64,000 nt of DNA from Parapristionchus giblindavisi (Eukaryota > Nematoda > Chromadorea > Rhabditida > Diplogasteridae): assembly GCA_943737045.1 (NCBI GenBank), contig CALSFV010000130.1:1-64000 (forward strand). The letters are read 5' to 3'. Made by a program: the position numbers and the translations under genes. Position 1 is the stretch's first letter; each line of letters begins with the position of its first letter. Under the pieces are notes generated by a model. It worked only from the letters and a program-made list of their open reading frames with translations. It did not search any database and was not told the DNA's origin. Below, in pieces: positions 1 through 13,148 of the stretch.

Positions 1-819
1 AATCCTTTTTACACTACATACCCATTATGGAGAGAGAGAAATCAGACTACAGAAGGAGAAGATAAGAATGATAGAGAATACTGTCAATACATACGAGATA
101 TGGAGAGGGAGAGGGAGGGAAGGGGAAGGGAGAGGGAGAGGGAGAAAGGGGGATTGAGAAGGAGAGGGAGAGTGGAGTAAAGCAATCTCAATATGATATC
201 ATTCTATGTAGAAGAAGAAGGATTGAAAGGAGAGAGAGACATTCACAAATAAGGAGAGGGAGAGATGAGGAATAAGGAGAGGGAGAGATGAGGAATAAGG
301 AGAAGGAGAAGAAGAAACTAGAAGGAGAGAATATTGAGGAATAGGAAAAGGAAGAGGGAGAAAGGAGAGGGAGAGAGAGAGGGGGAGAGGGAGAGAGAGA
401 GAGAGAGAGAGAAGGGATAAGTTTGATATTAAGAGCAAGTAACAACAATTGTACCTCTCTCGCTCTATTGAAGAATGTTCTCTTTCTATTGATTATTATA
501 CTGAGAAAAAGGATGAATAAAGAGAGAGAGTAAAGAGAAGAGTGAAGGGAGGAGAGAGAAGAAGAGGGAGAGAAAAGGAGAGGGAGAGAAAGTGACGTCA
601 CCTGACGTCATTCAATGCCTGCCTCAGGCCTTCTCTCCTCTTTACTAGGAGATATGAGAGAGTATAGAGAATGAAGAGAGTGATAGACAACGAGAGAAAG
701 AAAAGAGATGACTCCGCCTATTTCATGAAAGAAGAACTGAAAAAGAAGAAGAAGAAGGAATAGAAGAGGGAAGAGGAGAAGGGAAGGACTATGAAAGGAG
801 AAGAAGAGTGGATGAATGA
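1..819. repeat. Purine-rich low-complexity DNA
   Basis: The plus strand is dominated by GAGAGG/GGGAGA runs, densest at about 100-180 and 340-415. Open frames here translate to Ser/Leu/Pro-rich low-complexity peptides on the minus strand, which is what such tracts always give. I see no splice-linked exons and no recognisable protein. Confidence 0.8.
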
Positions 820-1717
820 ATGAAGGACAGACATGGTCCATGGTTATCCCACGCCCAAAAAATGCGGGTGGGTAACGTAGATTTTCGGCAAAAAAATGTG
901 GGTGGGTACACAAAAAATGGGGGAAATTAAAACTTTTAAAAAAATACGCTATTATTTCAGTTGACAGTTAGACTATTTAACCTACAGTAAGAACGAGAAC
1001 TGATTTTAATAATATGCGATTTCGTTCAATACTGCACTATATTACATGCATAGCATCTCAATCTGATCGGGTACCGACAGAGAAAAACATGAAACTCAAG
1101 AAATTTAGTGATCATAGCGTTTAAGAGGATTTCCAGCGCGTTATCCCATGGTACCTACGGTGGGATAACGCTCTGGCAAATGAGTTTGACGCGTTCGTTT
1201 TACATTTCCATATGGAAAATAGGAATCTCTGTCGGTACGCGACGAGAAATGACGCAAAAAAAATTTTTATATGCTAAGACCAAGGAAATAGAAAAAATAA
1301 ATTCAGTACGCGATAATCATGCCTGAAAATGCACCCCTCCAAACAACACTTTCCCACTGTAATTTTGATATTTCTTATTGTCCACTGTGTTCTCTGTGGG
1401 TACGCGACTCTCTAAACGAAAAATCAAAAAAAAATTTTGAATCAATTCATATTTCAGTTCTTGGTAACGTTAAATTCCGACACAGCGTACTATTATAACT
1501 TCACTGAACTTAAAGATCGTACTCTTTTCACATTCGTACTCATTTATTCAGTTTGCTACCATACTCTTTTCTTCAAATTTTTTCGACATGAGTGATTAAT
1601 TAATAATTTTTTTCAAGTCAACATTTTTCGAAATTTTGCGGGTGGGTTACCGACTTTTAAAAAATTTGCGGGTGGGTTTATCCCATGGGATACCCATGGG
1701 CCATGTCTGATGAAGGA
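820..1717. mobile_element. Non-autonomous hAT-like element (MITE)
   Basis: The element runs from 828 to 1709 (882 bp). Its ends form imperfect terminal inverted repeats: CAGACATGGTCCATGG at the left and, read on the other strand, CAGACATGGCCCATGG at the right, continuing to about 24 bp with two mismatches. It is flanked by a perfect 8-bp target duplication, ATGAAGGA, at 820-827 and 1710-1717. Eight-base duplications are typical of hAT transposons. Subterminal GCGGGTGGGT motifs recur near both ends, as expected for transposase binding sites. There is no transposase reading frame; the 72-codon frame inside is not convincing. Confidence 0.85.
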
Positions 1718-2645
1718 GAAGAGTCAAGAATGGACATCTCCCCCTCTCTCCATCCCTCTACCTCTCATTCTCTTTTATAGAGTGTAAAATGTCGTTGTGA
1801 ATTCATCCAAGCTTCTTCTTCTTCATATATACACGTGAATAAAGCAAATATGACTGACATTAATGGCATAAATACAAAAAAAAGTAAAATAAATCAATGC
1901 ACTCAATCTGATATATTTCTAAGAGGACAAATTATATAATCTAATACACGTGAATATTTTTCTATTCCTCATTTCAATTCACATGTTCAACACGAATCTT
2001 ATAGTACATATCAATCTTTCCTGTACATTCATTATATTGTAATCATGATCATACATTATCAATACTAATCAGAGATGACGGAGAGAGAGGGGGGGGGGAG
2101 AGAGAGGGGGGGAGAGATTGAAGGTGGGACATATATTTCCAATCTTCTATTTGTGAATGTATTAGATGGATCCTCTTTGATATGAATAAGATTGATAATT
2201 GAAATGGAATGATGTATAGATGTAATCATATCATAAGGAAAAGAAGGTTAGGAAGGGAGAGGGAGAGAAAGGAAAGGGAGAGAAGAGGAGGAGGAGGGAG
2301 ATTACGGTATCACAAATTGAACAATGATATTAATTGATAATATAATTGACATTATATTCCCAAATGTTATAGATATCCCTTATGAAGAGATAGATATGAT
2401 AGACATAACTAGTGATTGAATATGATGAATAGATATAGATGATCATCTCATCTATAGATCAAATATGAAATAACATCATTCCAATACACTATCATTCATA
2501 CCTTCTACAAAATGAATATTGACCATTATCATATACAAAGGAATGATAGAATGAGAAGATGAAGAGAATCTATGATGGACTAGAAGGTATGGAGAAGGAC
2601 TATATTTAGTTGTTTACACAACCAAATAAAGGAAATGAATGGAGA

Positions 2646-2677
<32 letters not shown>

Positions 2678-4267
2678 TACTAAATATGAGATTGATAGAA
2701 TCTAATCAAGGATAACATCATGTGACTAGTATTGAGTCATAGATAGATGGAAATAAGTTCTATTTATTCTATTTCTATCTGTATTAATAGAATAAGATTA
2801 GTTAATCTCTTCATCTTCATTCATTTATTCATATGAATGATATCATTCTCTTCTCTTATTCATCATCATCAATCTCATTCATTATAATATACACTATATC
2901 ATTTATTCCTCTTCCTATTGTCTCATCTCTCATTCTTAGATATCTAATCATCAATAATAACAGTACGAAGATGATATCATTCTCATACTATATATTAAAG
3001 TCATATGACAAGACTAAAAACATCTTATACAAAGGACTACATCAATATGTCCATTCCGATATTAATATAGAGGGATATAGATAAAGAGTATATGATATTA
3101 AGATATGATAAGAGATGTATCCACACCATATTCATTATGTTCATTCATTATATTCAAATCATTTATCTTGCGAGATACAACACAAATTCTCTGCAACGAA
3201 TAAATTAAGAGTGTGGGAGAGGAAGAAGAGAAGGGGGGTAGAGGAAGAAGGAGAGGGAGAGACAGAGGAAGAGGGAGAGGAAAAGCCATGTTATCCACTC
3301 GTTCAATGATGTCATTTTCTGAGAGAGTGTGGATAGAGAGGGAGAGAGGGGAGAGGGAGAGAGGGGAGAGGGAGAGAGAGAGGAGTCATTGTCTTCGTGT
3401 TCCCTATTCTTCTCTCCTGTAAACATATGGGAAAGATGAGAAGATGAAGAGGATAAATTGATAGAGAATAGAAGAAATGAAAGGAAGATATGTGAACCGG
3501 GATTAGGAGGAAGATGATAGACAGTAGTATGATAGAATAGAGGGGAAGGGGAATGAGGCACTGATGAATGCATCGTAGAAGTATATGAAAGATGAATAGA
3601 TCAAGTAATGATTAAGAAGAGATTCTATAAGTATATGTAATCAACAATTCATGTACAATCAATATAATAGAATCTATTAATATAAATATAATTCATCTAT
3701 GTATAAATATGGAATATCAAAATGGAATAACTCGGGAATAGAGAAATATGAGAGACATCGGTCTATTCTATTCAATTATGAATAAAGAGAAAGAATGAAT
3801 GATTAACTATGAATAAATGGTTGATATAAGTAGTTATCAATCAATCAATCAATATATATGGTAAGAGTTGGTAAAAGTGAGCAAATGAATGACAATGATG
3901 ACTACGGTATCACAACTATCAATTATTGATTAGAATATATAGACAACAAAGTGAAATGTATCGCAAGATTGGTGTATATTAAGTGAAGTGTACATATTAG
4001 TGTATTAGAAAGACAAATGATTAAGTATTATGTATAAATGGAAATGATTAATGTAATAGATAATATTAAAAGATGAAGAAATAGATAATGGATTACTGTA
4101 ATCGAATAAGAGAAAGAGATAAAGAATGAAAGAGAGATGGAGTGACAAGCGACGCGTCTAGAGGAATACAGTACCCGAGAATGAAAGATTAACGAATTAT
4201 AGAAGATGATTAATAAGGATACGGTATATCCATATCATACTGTATCGATCCATAATCAATCGATATC
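1718..4267. other. Gene-free stretch downstream of the Crumbs gene
   Basis: AT-rich DNA with scattered purine tracts: a G-run mixed with GA at 2079-2118, (GA)n at 2641-2677, and GAGGGAGA runs at 3225-3390. No open frame here joins into a plausible spliced gene, and I see no RNA gene. It contains the 3' flank of the Crumbs-like gene, whose stop codon is at 4268-4270. Confidence 0.6.
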
Positions 4268-7200
4268 TTAGATCAATCTTTCTTCTTTCGTTACTGATGA
4301 CATAGGCATTGCATAGGCTGATGATAGAGCATGTTCTGAAAGAGATCAAAGATAAAAAATGATATTGTATCCCGTATGGCTACATAGATAAACAACATTA
4401 TATCACATCGATGAATATGAAATACATCATTTCATGATAACAATCATAATAATATTAAAAATACAAAATAATGTCATCATCTTAGATAATATTAGATATA
4501 ATAAATAACATCATCCATGATATATTCTCATCTCATCTATTAATATGAATATGTCCATACTCTTTCTCTATCTACAACTATTAATATAGAGTATTAGTAG
4601 ATAGATATAGAATGGATATATATGGACATGGATGTCATCATTATCCTATACCTTCTCTAGCAGGATTATACTTTCCATGTAACTTCCTCGATTGTCTCAC
4701 ATATCTCAATACAACTAAAGCTGTTGCTACGAGAAGAAGACCAAGCACTGAAATCATCAATATTCATTAGTCTAAAGTTCATGACTACAGTCATTAATGA
4801 AGTTAACAATAGTAGATGAAATAGAGAAAAACATTTGATTGGAAGTGAAAGATATTTGACCTTTACAAATTGTAAGCTACAATATGATAAGAGAATGTTC
4901 ATAACTATATACAATATACATACCAACAATAGCAACAATAGCTACAATCCATGATGCAGCTGCACTTCCTTCTTGTCTATCTGATGATCCATCTGATGAT
5001 GATGAAGATGAAGAAGAAGAATCAGATGGAATACGAGGACGAGAGAAGATAAGTGATGGTTGAGTAGTTAGAGATGGAAGAGTTGTTGATGGAGTTGATG
5101 GAATAGTTGAGAAGATGAACGGAGGACGAGTCTCCTACAATCAACTATCATTTGTCCAACAACTCATAATATATTATTTATTGTATATATATGATCAGAG
5201 TACACAAGAATACATTGAAATATGAATATGATACTTACAGGTACAAATTGTTCCTCTTCACTCTTCACTTCTTCTTCTTCTTTATCTTCAATTGGATGAG
5301 GAATAAATGGAGGAGGAGTCTCTACTATCTGAATATAATCAATACAAAACAATCAATCGATAAATTCAATCAATGAAAAAGCGTACAGGTGCATCTGTTT
5401 CTTCTTCGATCGTAGTCGTAATCTCTTCTGTAGTTGTCGTTGTAGGAGTCATGGTAGTATTGATTATTTCTTCTTCTTCTACCGTAGTCTGTTCTTCCTC
5501 TTCACCTACTGTTGATGTGACAATACTCTCGAATGGATCTACTTCTTCCAATGCTATAATACATCAATCGATAAGTATAATGAGTACATTAATCAATCAA
5601 TAATATCTTACGTGCAACAGGATGGATCATGGGTACTACGGTAGTTGTCGTGGTAGGAACAATCTCAGGAGGAGATGATGTCACTTCTATAGCATCAATC
5701 GATACCGAAGGTAGATCAGTAGGAATGAAAGATACGGTAGTCTCTTCCTCTTCAGTTGATGAAATAGAAGCGAATGAAGTGGTAGGGGGAATAGTTGTAG
5801 TCTGTTCCTGAATGGAAATAGTGCATTAAGATGTACTGTAATCATGCATTGAATCAATCAATATAATCAGTAAATAAACTTACGAATGGCACAAATGGAA
5901 GTTGTCCATTATTATTATTATGATTAGGATAAGGGAGGATGGGAACCGATACAGATGGTACATCTTCAGTTGAAGGAGGAGATGATACTTCTGAATATAA
6001 TCATATTGAATAGATCAACTTAGTCGATTATCGTACCTGGTTGGATAAGATGAGTAGGTCGATGGGGCGGAAGTGTGATTCGTACTTCATTTGTAGGAAG
6101 AAGAATAGATGATGGAGAAGACGTAGATTGAATAGATAATGATGGATTGAATGGAATATTATCACTTCCTTCTTCCTCAGATGTTCCTATACTACTCAAT
6201 GGAGGAATCACTGTATGAGATGTAAACTGATGAGGAGGAAGAGAGGGAGAGGGAGAGGGAGAGGGAGAGATTGTAGATGATGGTCTGCTACCAAATGAAG
6301 GATTAGGAAGGAATCCTTGAGATGATGATAGATTGGGATTGAATGGAAGAGTTTGTTGTGTAGATGTAGATAGATTAGGGAAGAGAGGAGATAAAGGAGG
6401 AATGATTAATGATGAATTAGATGATGATGAAGGTATAGATGATAGAGTAGTAGTTGAGATTGATGGAGATGGAGATGTATGAAGATTGATACAATCAATC
6501 CATTCTATAATCATATTCATATTATATCATTCATCGATATCTATATGATCATACTCACCCAAATCTCCTTCTTGAGGGCATTTACAATCAAATGGAGTAT
6601 CTTTGAGTAATTGTGCCCTGGGGGCAATCACTGCTGACTCTTCGATATGACATACGGCAGATGGACCAAAGACAGTACATGCTGCATTACTGTAACAATA
6701 TAAGGATAGAATAGATTATATATGAATAGTGATAGACATACCCTAGACATACATCAACAACATTACAATTAGGTCCAGTGAATCCTTCAGGACAATCACA
6801 TATAGCTTCTCCTTCTTTCAATTGACAGATTCCACCATTTGAACATAATGGATCACAGACTATCTATAATGATATCATATTGATAAGAATACAATCAATT
6901 GTCAACTACTAACAAATACTATAGTCAATAATGTCATCATCTATATCAGAGTATGAATCAATTAGATACACATGATAAGATTCCCCCATCAACTACAGTA
7001 ATCAACAATACAAACCTCTTCACATAACAATCCTCTTGTATGTTTTGGACAATGACATACAGCAATGGTTCCCTTTGCAGAACATCTTCCACCATTACCT
7101 ATCAAAGATCAAAGATCAATCATAATCTATATTGAATGAATGACTTACCACATGGTACTTGTGCACATACATCAACTTCACAATGTCTTCCAGCGAATCC

Positions 7201-10200
7201 ATCAGTGCATTCACATTGAGCCTAGAAATTATAATCATTTAATCTTAATCTCACGGTCACAATATTGTGAGAGTATCCGTGCATGATCTGTCATTACCAT
7301 TCTACGATTACAATCATTATACCATTCAATCTATGATATATCTATTTGTATCATCTATTCAGTGTATATTCATTAGATTCAATTGATATGAATGAACAAA
7401 GGGAGTGTTTCATCCCCTTCTTCTTCTTCCTCTTCTTCATCAGAATGAAGTCTAATCTAATCTCTCAATCACACAAAGACAACCATAGACCCGTTCCTTC
7501 TTCTATCTTAAGATGGAATGGACTATTTGATGAGAAGACTATCGTTTCATCCGATTACTTCACTCTCTCCCTCTACTGATAGACTCTCCCTCTAGAGACA
7601 GAAGGAGAGGGAGAGATGATTATCCTCTCCTTATGTAGTGTTATGTCCTTCGGAGGAACAAAGATAGAAGATAGAAGATAGAAGATATTATGTAGTGGAA
7701 CTAATCCTTTCTATCGCTACTTATTAGAGAATATAAAGAAGAAGAGATAATAAAGAAGATATAGATTGAATAGAGATGATCAATAGACACAATGACATCT
7801 GAAGATGATATTCATTCATTCCAATCATTCGTTCTTATGATATCATATATCAAGTCCTATCATCCTTCTCCTTCAACACTTTGTGTCCATTGAATAAAGG
7901 CATAATAACTATCATTTGTATTCATTCAAACTCATTCAATTCATTCTTTGTTACAATGAACGAACTCAGTACATACATAATCTTCTTCATCTTCATAAAC
8001 AATACTTCATGTTTATCTTATAAACTTCTCTCCATTCCATATGGTCATCTTCATTCTCTCACACACATAAACTAAACTACTTCCATATACAATGATTCTT
8101 CTATATATTCTATACTATCCATCTCCCTATCCCCTATCATCTATCCATCCATCTATCCATCTACTCCATCTACATTCCATTCCATTCCGATCCCTCCATT
8201 CCCTCTCCATCTCCTTCTTCGTCCATTCAGAATCAACTCTATCCGTGATGGCCTCTAGCAATCTACAACTAGAGAAGAGAAGAGAGGTCGACACCAATGT
8301 TTGTCCAACCTCAGGGGCACTCGAGAAAACGGCTCTCCACTCCCTCCCTCTCCCTCTCCCTCTCCCTCTCCCTCTCCCTGTCTCCCTCTCCCTCTCTCCG
8401 ATTCTGTCACTCTCTATCTCCATAAAGATCATTAGCTTAAGGCTATTGTCCAACCCTCTTCTGAGGGTGAGATAAGGTTAGAGAGAGAGAACTAGTCAGA
8501 TGAAAGAATTATATAATGAGCAAAGATTATGACATCTAAAGTGATGGAAGAAAAGGTGAGAGAGAATCAGAGAGAGGTAGAGGGAGGAGTGAAAAGGTCT
8601 TAACATAGATAAACAATAATGAAATAAGTCAACCATTTCTAACTGCAATAAACAGCGTAAATATATTGGTCATGACTATAAATACAAACAGAATCAGCGG
8701 CGAATTATCAAGCATATATCAAGCAGTCATGTATTGTAAGTATAAAAGGTAAAATGACCTAGGTAAGGAACAGCGCATGTTTGTTTATTGATTGATTGAT
8801 AAATAGATACAACACTATTTCATTGTTCTTTACCAAAGAAACTATAGAAAGTCCGAAAAGTTAATAATCTAAAGTTAATAATTAATAATTATATTTAAGA
8901 GATGAATGAAATAGGACTTTTATGTATATTCACTTGTATACTATCTATCTCTCTATATCCTTCATCTATTTCCCTGATTGAATGAATCCATCTACACTCC
9001 CTTCCCCCTTCAATCTTAGATTCGTGGTTACACACGAAGAAGAACAATGAATGGACGAAGAATAACGAGAAGATGAAGAAGAAAGAGTACTTTATGAAAA
9101 GAAAGACTGATGGGAAGGTACACGTAAGGTACCATATAGAGAGAGAGAGGGAGAGGGAGAAGACAAAGTAACGTCCAAAGGGTAGACGGAGATGTAGCTT
9201 TGTATGGAGAATAGGAAGAAGATATAAGGAAATGAATGGATAGAATAAAGAGAATAGTGATATGAAAGAGTGTTCAAATTAGTCTAGTCCAATATCATGG
9301 ATGTTTCATGATATAATATATAATATAGATAATATACTCACAAATCCAGCATCATTCACAATACATCTTCCATCGTTAGAACATGGATGAGTAGTACATG
9401 GATGAATTGTTGATGGAGATGATGACACCTTAATATTAATAGATAGACAATGAGATAGACAAGCATATGGCATTGTCATGATTTGATAGATATCTAACTA
9501 TTATACAGTGGCCACATCAAATGTACTCAATCGTTAAGTGAAATATGCTGTGCATGAATACAGAGTGAATGGTGTAGTATTTGTATGTGTGCATATTGAC
9601 ATTGATTGTGCATGGTGTGGATTACGGTAGTAAGCAGTTACGGTAAGAGTATAGATGATTGATACCTCTTGACTATTAGGAAATGATCCAAGTTGTACAC
9701 GAGGAAAGATAGGAGGAGATGAAGGAGTTGATGGAGATGGAAATGAATTGAATGAAGGATGTGATGGTGATGATGATGGAGAGGATGGAGGGGGAGACTA
9801 AATATCAATCAATAGATCACACATCACACACCAATCAATCAATCAATACATGCATGGATAGATCAAAGATCAAAGATGGAATACTGACTTGAGTAGAATG
9901 AGGACATCCACATTGTAATGATAATTGAGAGAATCCTTCTTTAGATAGAATAGGAGGACATCCATTGGGTTTATCTCCTTGTATTGATATTGATGACATA
10001 CAACGAGGACCACGAGCTAAATCAATCAATAATTCATCAACTACAATAGGAAGGAAGGATTGATCTTTGATCTCTTTGACTTACAAGCTTGTATCCTAAC
10101 AGAGAATGATCTAGGTGAATCAGATGATGAAGGAACAAAACGAAGACGAGATGAATTAGTCTATAAGTACAATATAATCAATCTATTCATATTCATTAAT

Positions 10201-13148
10201 CAATATAATAACATACATCTAGATTACTCACTTGTGATACAGTACATAATAGATCAGTTGATGATAAAGTCCATGAGAATTGTTCCCATTTATCACCTTA
10301 AATGAAATGATCTTTGATCTTTGATCTCATCCTTTCATTGTCAATCTAGCTTCATCTCGTTCCACTATTCTTCTTCTTCTCTTTACTCGTTATTACCTCT
10401 AACTACTCTTTCTATTCTACAACCACAATCTATGACACATATTCACATGTAAATGAGTACAATCCTTTACTAACTACACCCTTCTCAGAGATCCCCCTCT
10501 CCCCCCCATCTTCTATCCCTTACATCTCAAAGGTTACAAGTGTATACGTCCTCATTCTGTGAAAAACAAGGCTGTAATTCCCTTCCCCATCCACTCCTTA
10601 GCCCCCTCCATCTACTCCATTATCATTCATTCATTCATTGATAGATGGAATGAATCAACAACTCAATCATTCCATTCCATCATAACTTAGTGTCTAACCA
10701 TCTCCTAATACAAACGAGTCAACTAGTACTCTCTCTCTCTCTCTCCTCTAAGAGGGAGAAGTTGTTCCTCAGTATTAGATATCATAACAATCATCAATAA
10801 GGTAGTTCTCTTATAAGATATACAAATAAACATACCAAAACTATTGGTAGAACATTCTCCAAGAGGAATTCCAGTTGATGAATCAGCCACTGTTAGAAGA
10901 GCTGTACGTATATTCAGTGAACTGTAAATAGTCTTTCCTTACTTATTCTAATCAATCAATCAATACTTCATTTAATGTTCATATATGATATGAGATATAA
11001 GCTCATATGATCATTCTATTCATATATTCTCCCCTTAACTGTCAACTTGTCCTAAATGTTTACAATGAAGGTAAGAAGAAGGGAGAGGAAGGGAAGTCTG
11101 CCATAGAAAGAAGAAGAGTATCTACAATAGAGAAGGACAAGAAGAAGAAGGAAGAAGAAGAAGAAGAATAGATGATAGAATTACATACGAGTATACCTAT
11201 AGAACCAATGAATGAATGAATAGTCATTCAATGACCATTCATGTCTATATTATAACTACAATCAATAGAAACATATACAGTAAAGGAGAATAAAGAAAGA
11301 ATGTTTTGTGGTATAGATGCACAAACTAATTATAGTCTTGTGCATAATATGAACTGATCGATGTTTCGTAAGAAAAGAATTAGAAAAAAAATGTACTAAA
11401 GAATGAATATATACGCAATAATTGTCTCGTCTACTCTTTAGTCTAAATGAATGAGTACATGGGATGTATTCATGCGATAGATGTATGGTATGATGAGTGT
11501 TAGTTCATCTGTATCATCTACTCAATCATCCCTCTTCATCTCTTCTATTCAATCATTCATTCCTCTCATCTTCATCCATTCACTTCAATTGTGTCATACT
11601 AATTAATAAATTAACAATGAGGTAGGTCAAATCAAATAAGGGAGAGGGAGATGTAATGAGATGTCCCATGTATTCCAATCTCTTCGTGTCTTCTCACCCT
11701 CATCATAAGCTTCTCTCTCCATCTCTCCTTCTCTCTCATTCACTTCTCATCTTTCAAATGTCCTTCTCAATTCTGTTTCTTGTTATGCATTATGTGGAGA
11801 GGGAGAGGGAGAAGGAAGAGCATGAGATGAACCAGGTGGTAGACACGGATATTAGAAGAGACTGAGAATGAAGAGAGTAGATGGTATAGAGATGATGAGG
11901 GGAGGAGTGCATAGATGATGATCATCTACTTCAATCGTAGTTGCGATCAACATTTCAAGAGTATTGAAGATAGAAGATAGAGAAAGACTAGAATTATGGA
12001 ATCGTGATAGGGAAAAGAACTCATTCCATTCAACAATGTCAAGTATCCTTATGCCACTTGGAATATTCAATGGGAATATAATTGGAACCAATCATTCAAC
12101 GCATATGGATAGAGAGATAGAGAAGACAAAGTACACTTAATAACCCATCTAAGTAGTATATTCATTGTATTCTTAGAATCCCTTCATTCAATCTATGAAT
12201 AAGAATATGATATGGATTGAATGAATGAAGGATATGAATATGAGATGGATAGAATACAATATGATCAATATACACTATCTAGAACTAGTCTATCTCTCAT
12301 TCAATCCGATCAATAATACATAAACAAATAAATAAATGAATCAATATAATGAATATAGTACCTTAAATAATGAAATGATCCACTCCATGGTAGTTCATTA
12401 TCTTCAACAACCCATGCTAATCGTCCATTCATTGAATCAGAGAAATGAATAGGACCATCTTCTGTTGATTGACTCCTTACTAATGATGATAAGACTGAAA
12501 TCATACTATCATATATCAATCAAACAATTTATTCATAACTATATTTCTTCTACTTCTATTTCAAATATCTATATCATTTATTGTTATCATATTGAATGTT
12601 TTCATCAATCTCGATGGATATTCAATCAATCAACCCATATATCTTCCTCCATATTCTTTCACTCCTTTAGTATTACTCCAATTAGACATGGTCAGGAATG
12701 GAATAAGAACAAGAGAATAAGGAGAGGGAGAGGGAGAGTGACCCCGTATACTACTCTCATCGATAGCTATCTTCTTATTCCTCTTGATCTTCTTCATCTT
12801 CATCGAGATTTATTCTATTCCCATCCTTCTCTTTCAATTCAATTCTCACTTCTATTATAACTGTACATATGGATAGATAGAACAAGTAGAGAGAAAGAAA
12901 GACTACAATTATTGTATTCATGATGAAGAGATGGAGTAAATGTGGATGTACGAGTATCCATAGTATATGGAAAGAGAAAGAGGAATAGACTAGATAGATA
13001 CTAAACAAGCTGTCCCCTTCCATTCCCTCTTCTAATGGTGAAACCTCTTGATGGAAGAGAATGATCAAGATACTCAATGAATACAAAGACACTTACCTGT
13101 CAATTGTATGAAGACAAGATATAAAGATGAATGAAGGAGACCACCCAT
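4268..13148 (-). CDS. eat-20: Crumbs family protein, EAT-20-like
   Basis: Single-pass membrane protein of the Crumbs apical-polarity family. Exons: 13148-13097, 12494-12362, 10921-10836, 10296-10232, 10160-10085, 10016-9889, 9797-9666, 9428-9342, 7221-7149, 7098-7016, 6863-6742, 6689-6559, 6504-6037, 5990-5884, 5807-5612, 5553-5387, 5328-5239, 5134-4924, 4747-4652, 4335-4268; 2571 nt, 856 residues. The start ATG has an in-frame stop just upstream and opens a hydrophobic signal peptide. Residues about 230-390 hold three EGF repeats plus a fourth irregular Cys-rich one. A Ser/Thr/Pro/Glu-rich stalk follows, then a membrane segment at about 794-816 ([19 protein letters not shown]). The 40-residue tail has GKYNPARE near the membrane, matching the Crumbs FERM-binding motif, and ends in EERLI, the Crumbs PDZ ligand. 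The three EGFs and absence of LamG domains resemble C. elegans EAT-20. The N-terminal 230 residues match nothing I recognise. Confidence 0.87.
7222..9341 (-). other. 2.1-kb intron of the Crumbs-like gene
   Basis: This intron splits EGF repeat 1 and is much longer than its neighbours. It contains a pyrimidine run at 8340-8397, a purine run at 9138-9160 and AT-rich spacer. The open frames within it are low-complexity shadows. No second gene or element with clear ends was seen. Confidence 0.65.
10922..12361 (-). other. 1.4-kb intron of the Crumbs-like gene
   Basis: Long intron between exons 2 and 3, AT-rich with simple ATTG/GAATGA repeats and a short GAGAGGGAGAGGGAGA run near 11797. No coding potential beyond low-complexity frames. 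Confidence 0.6.
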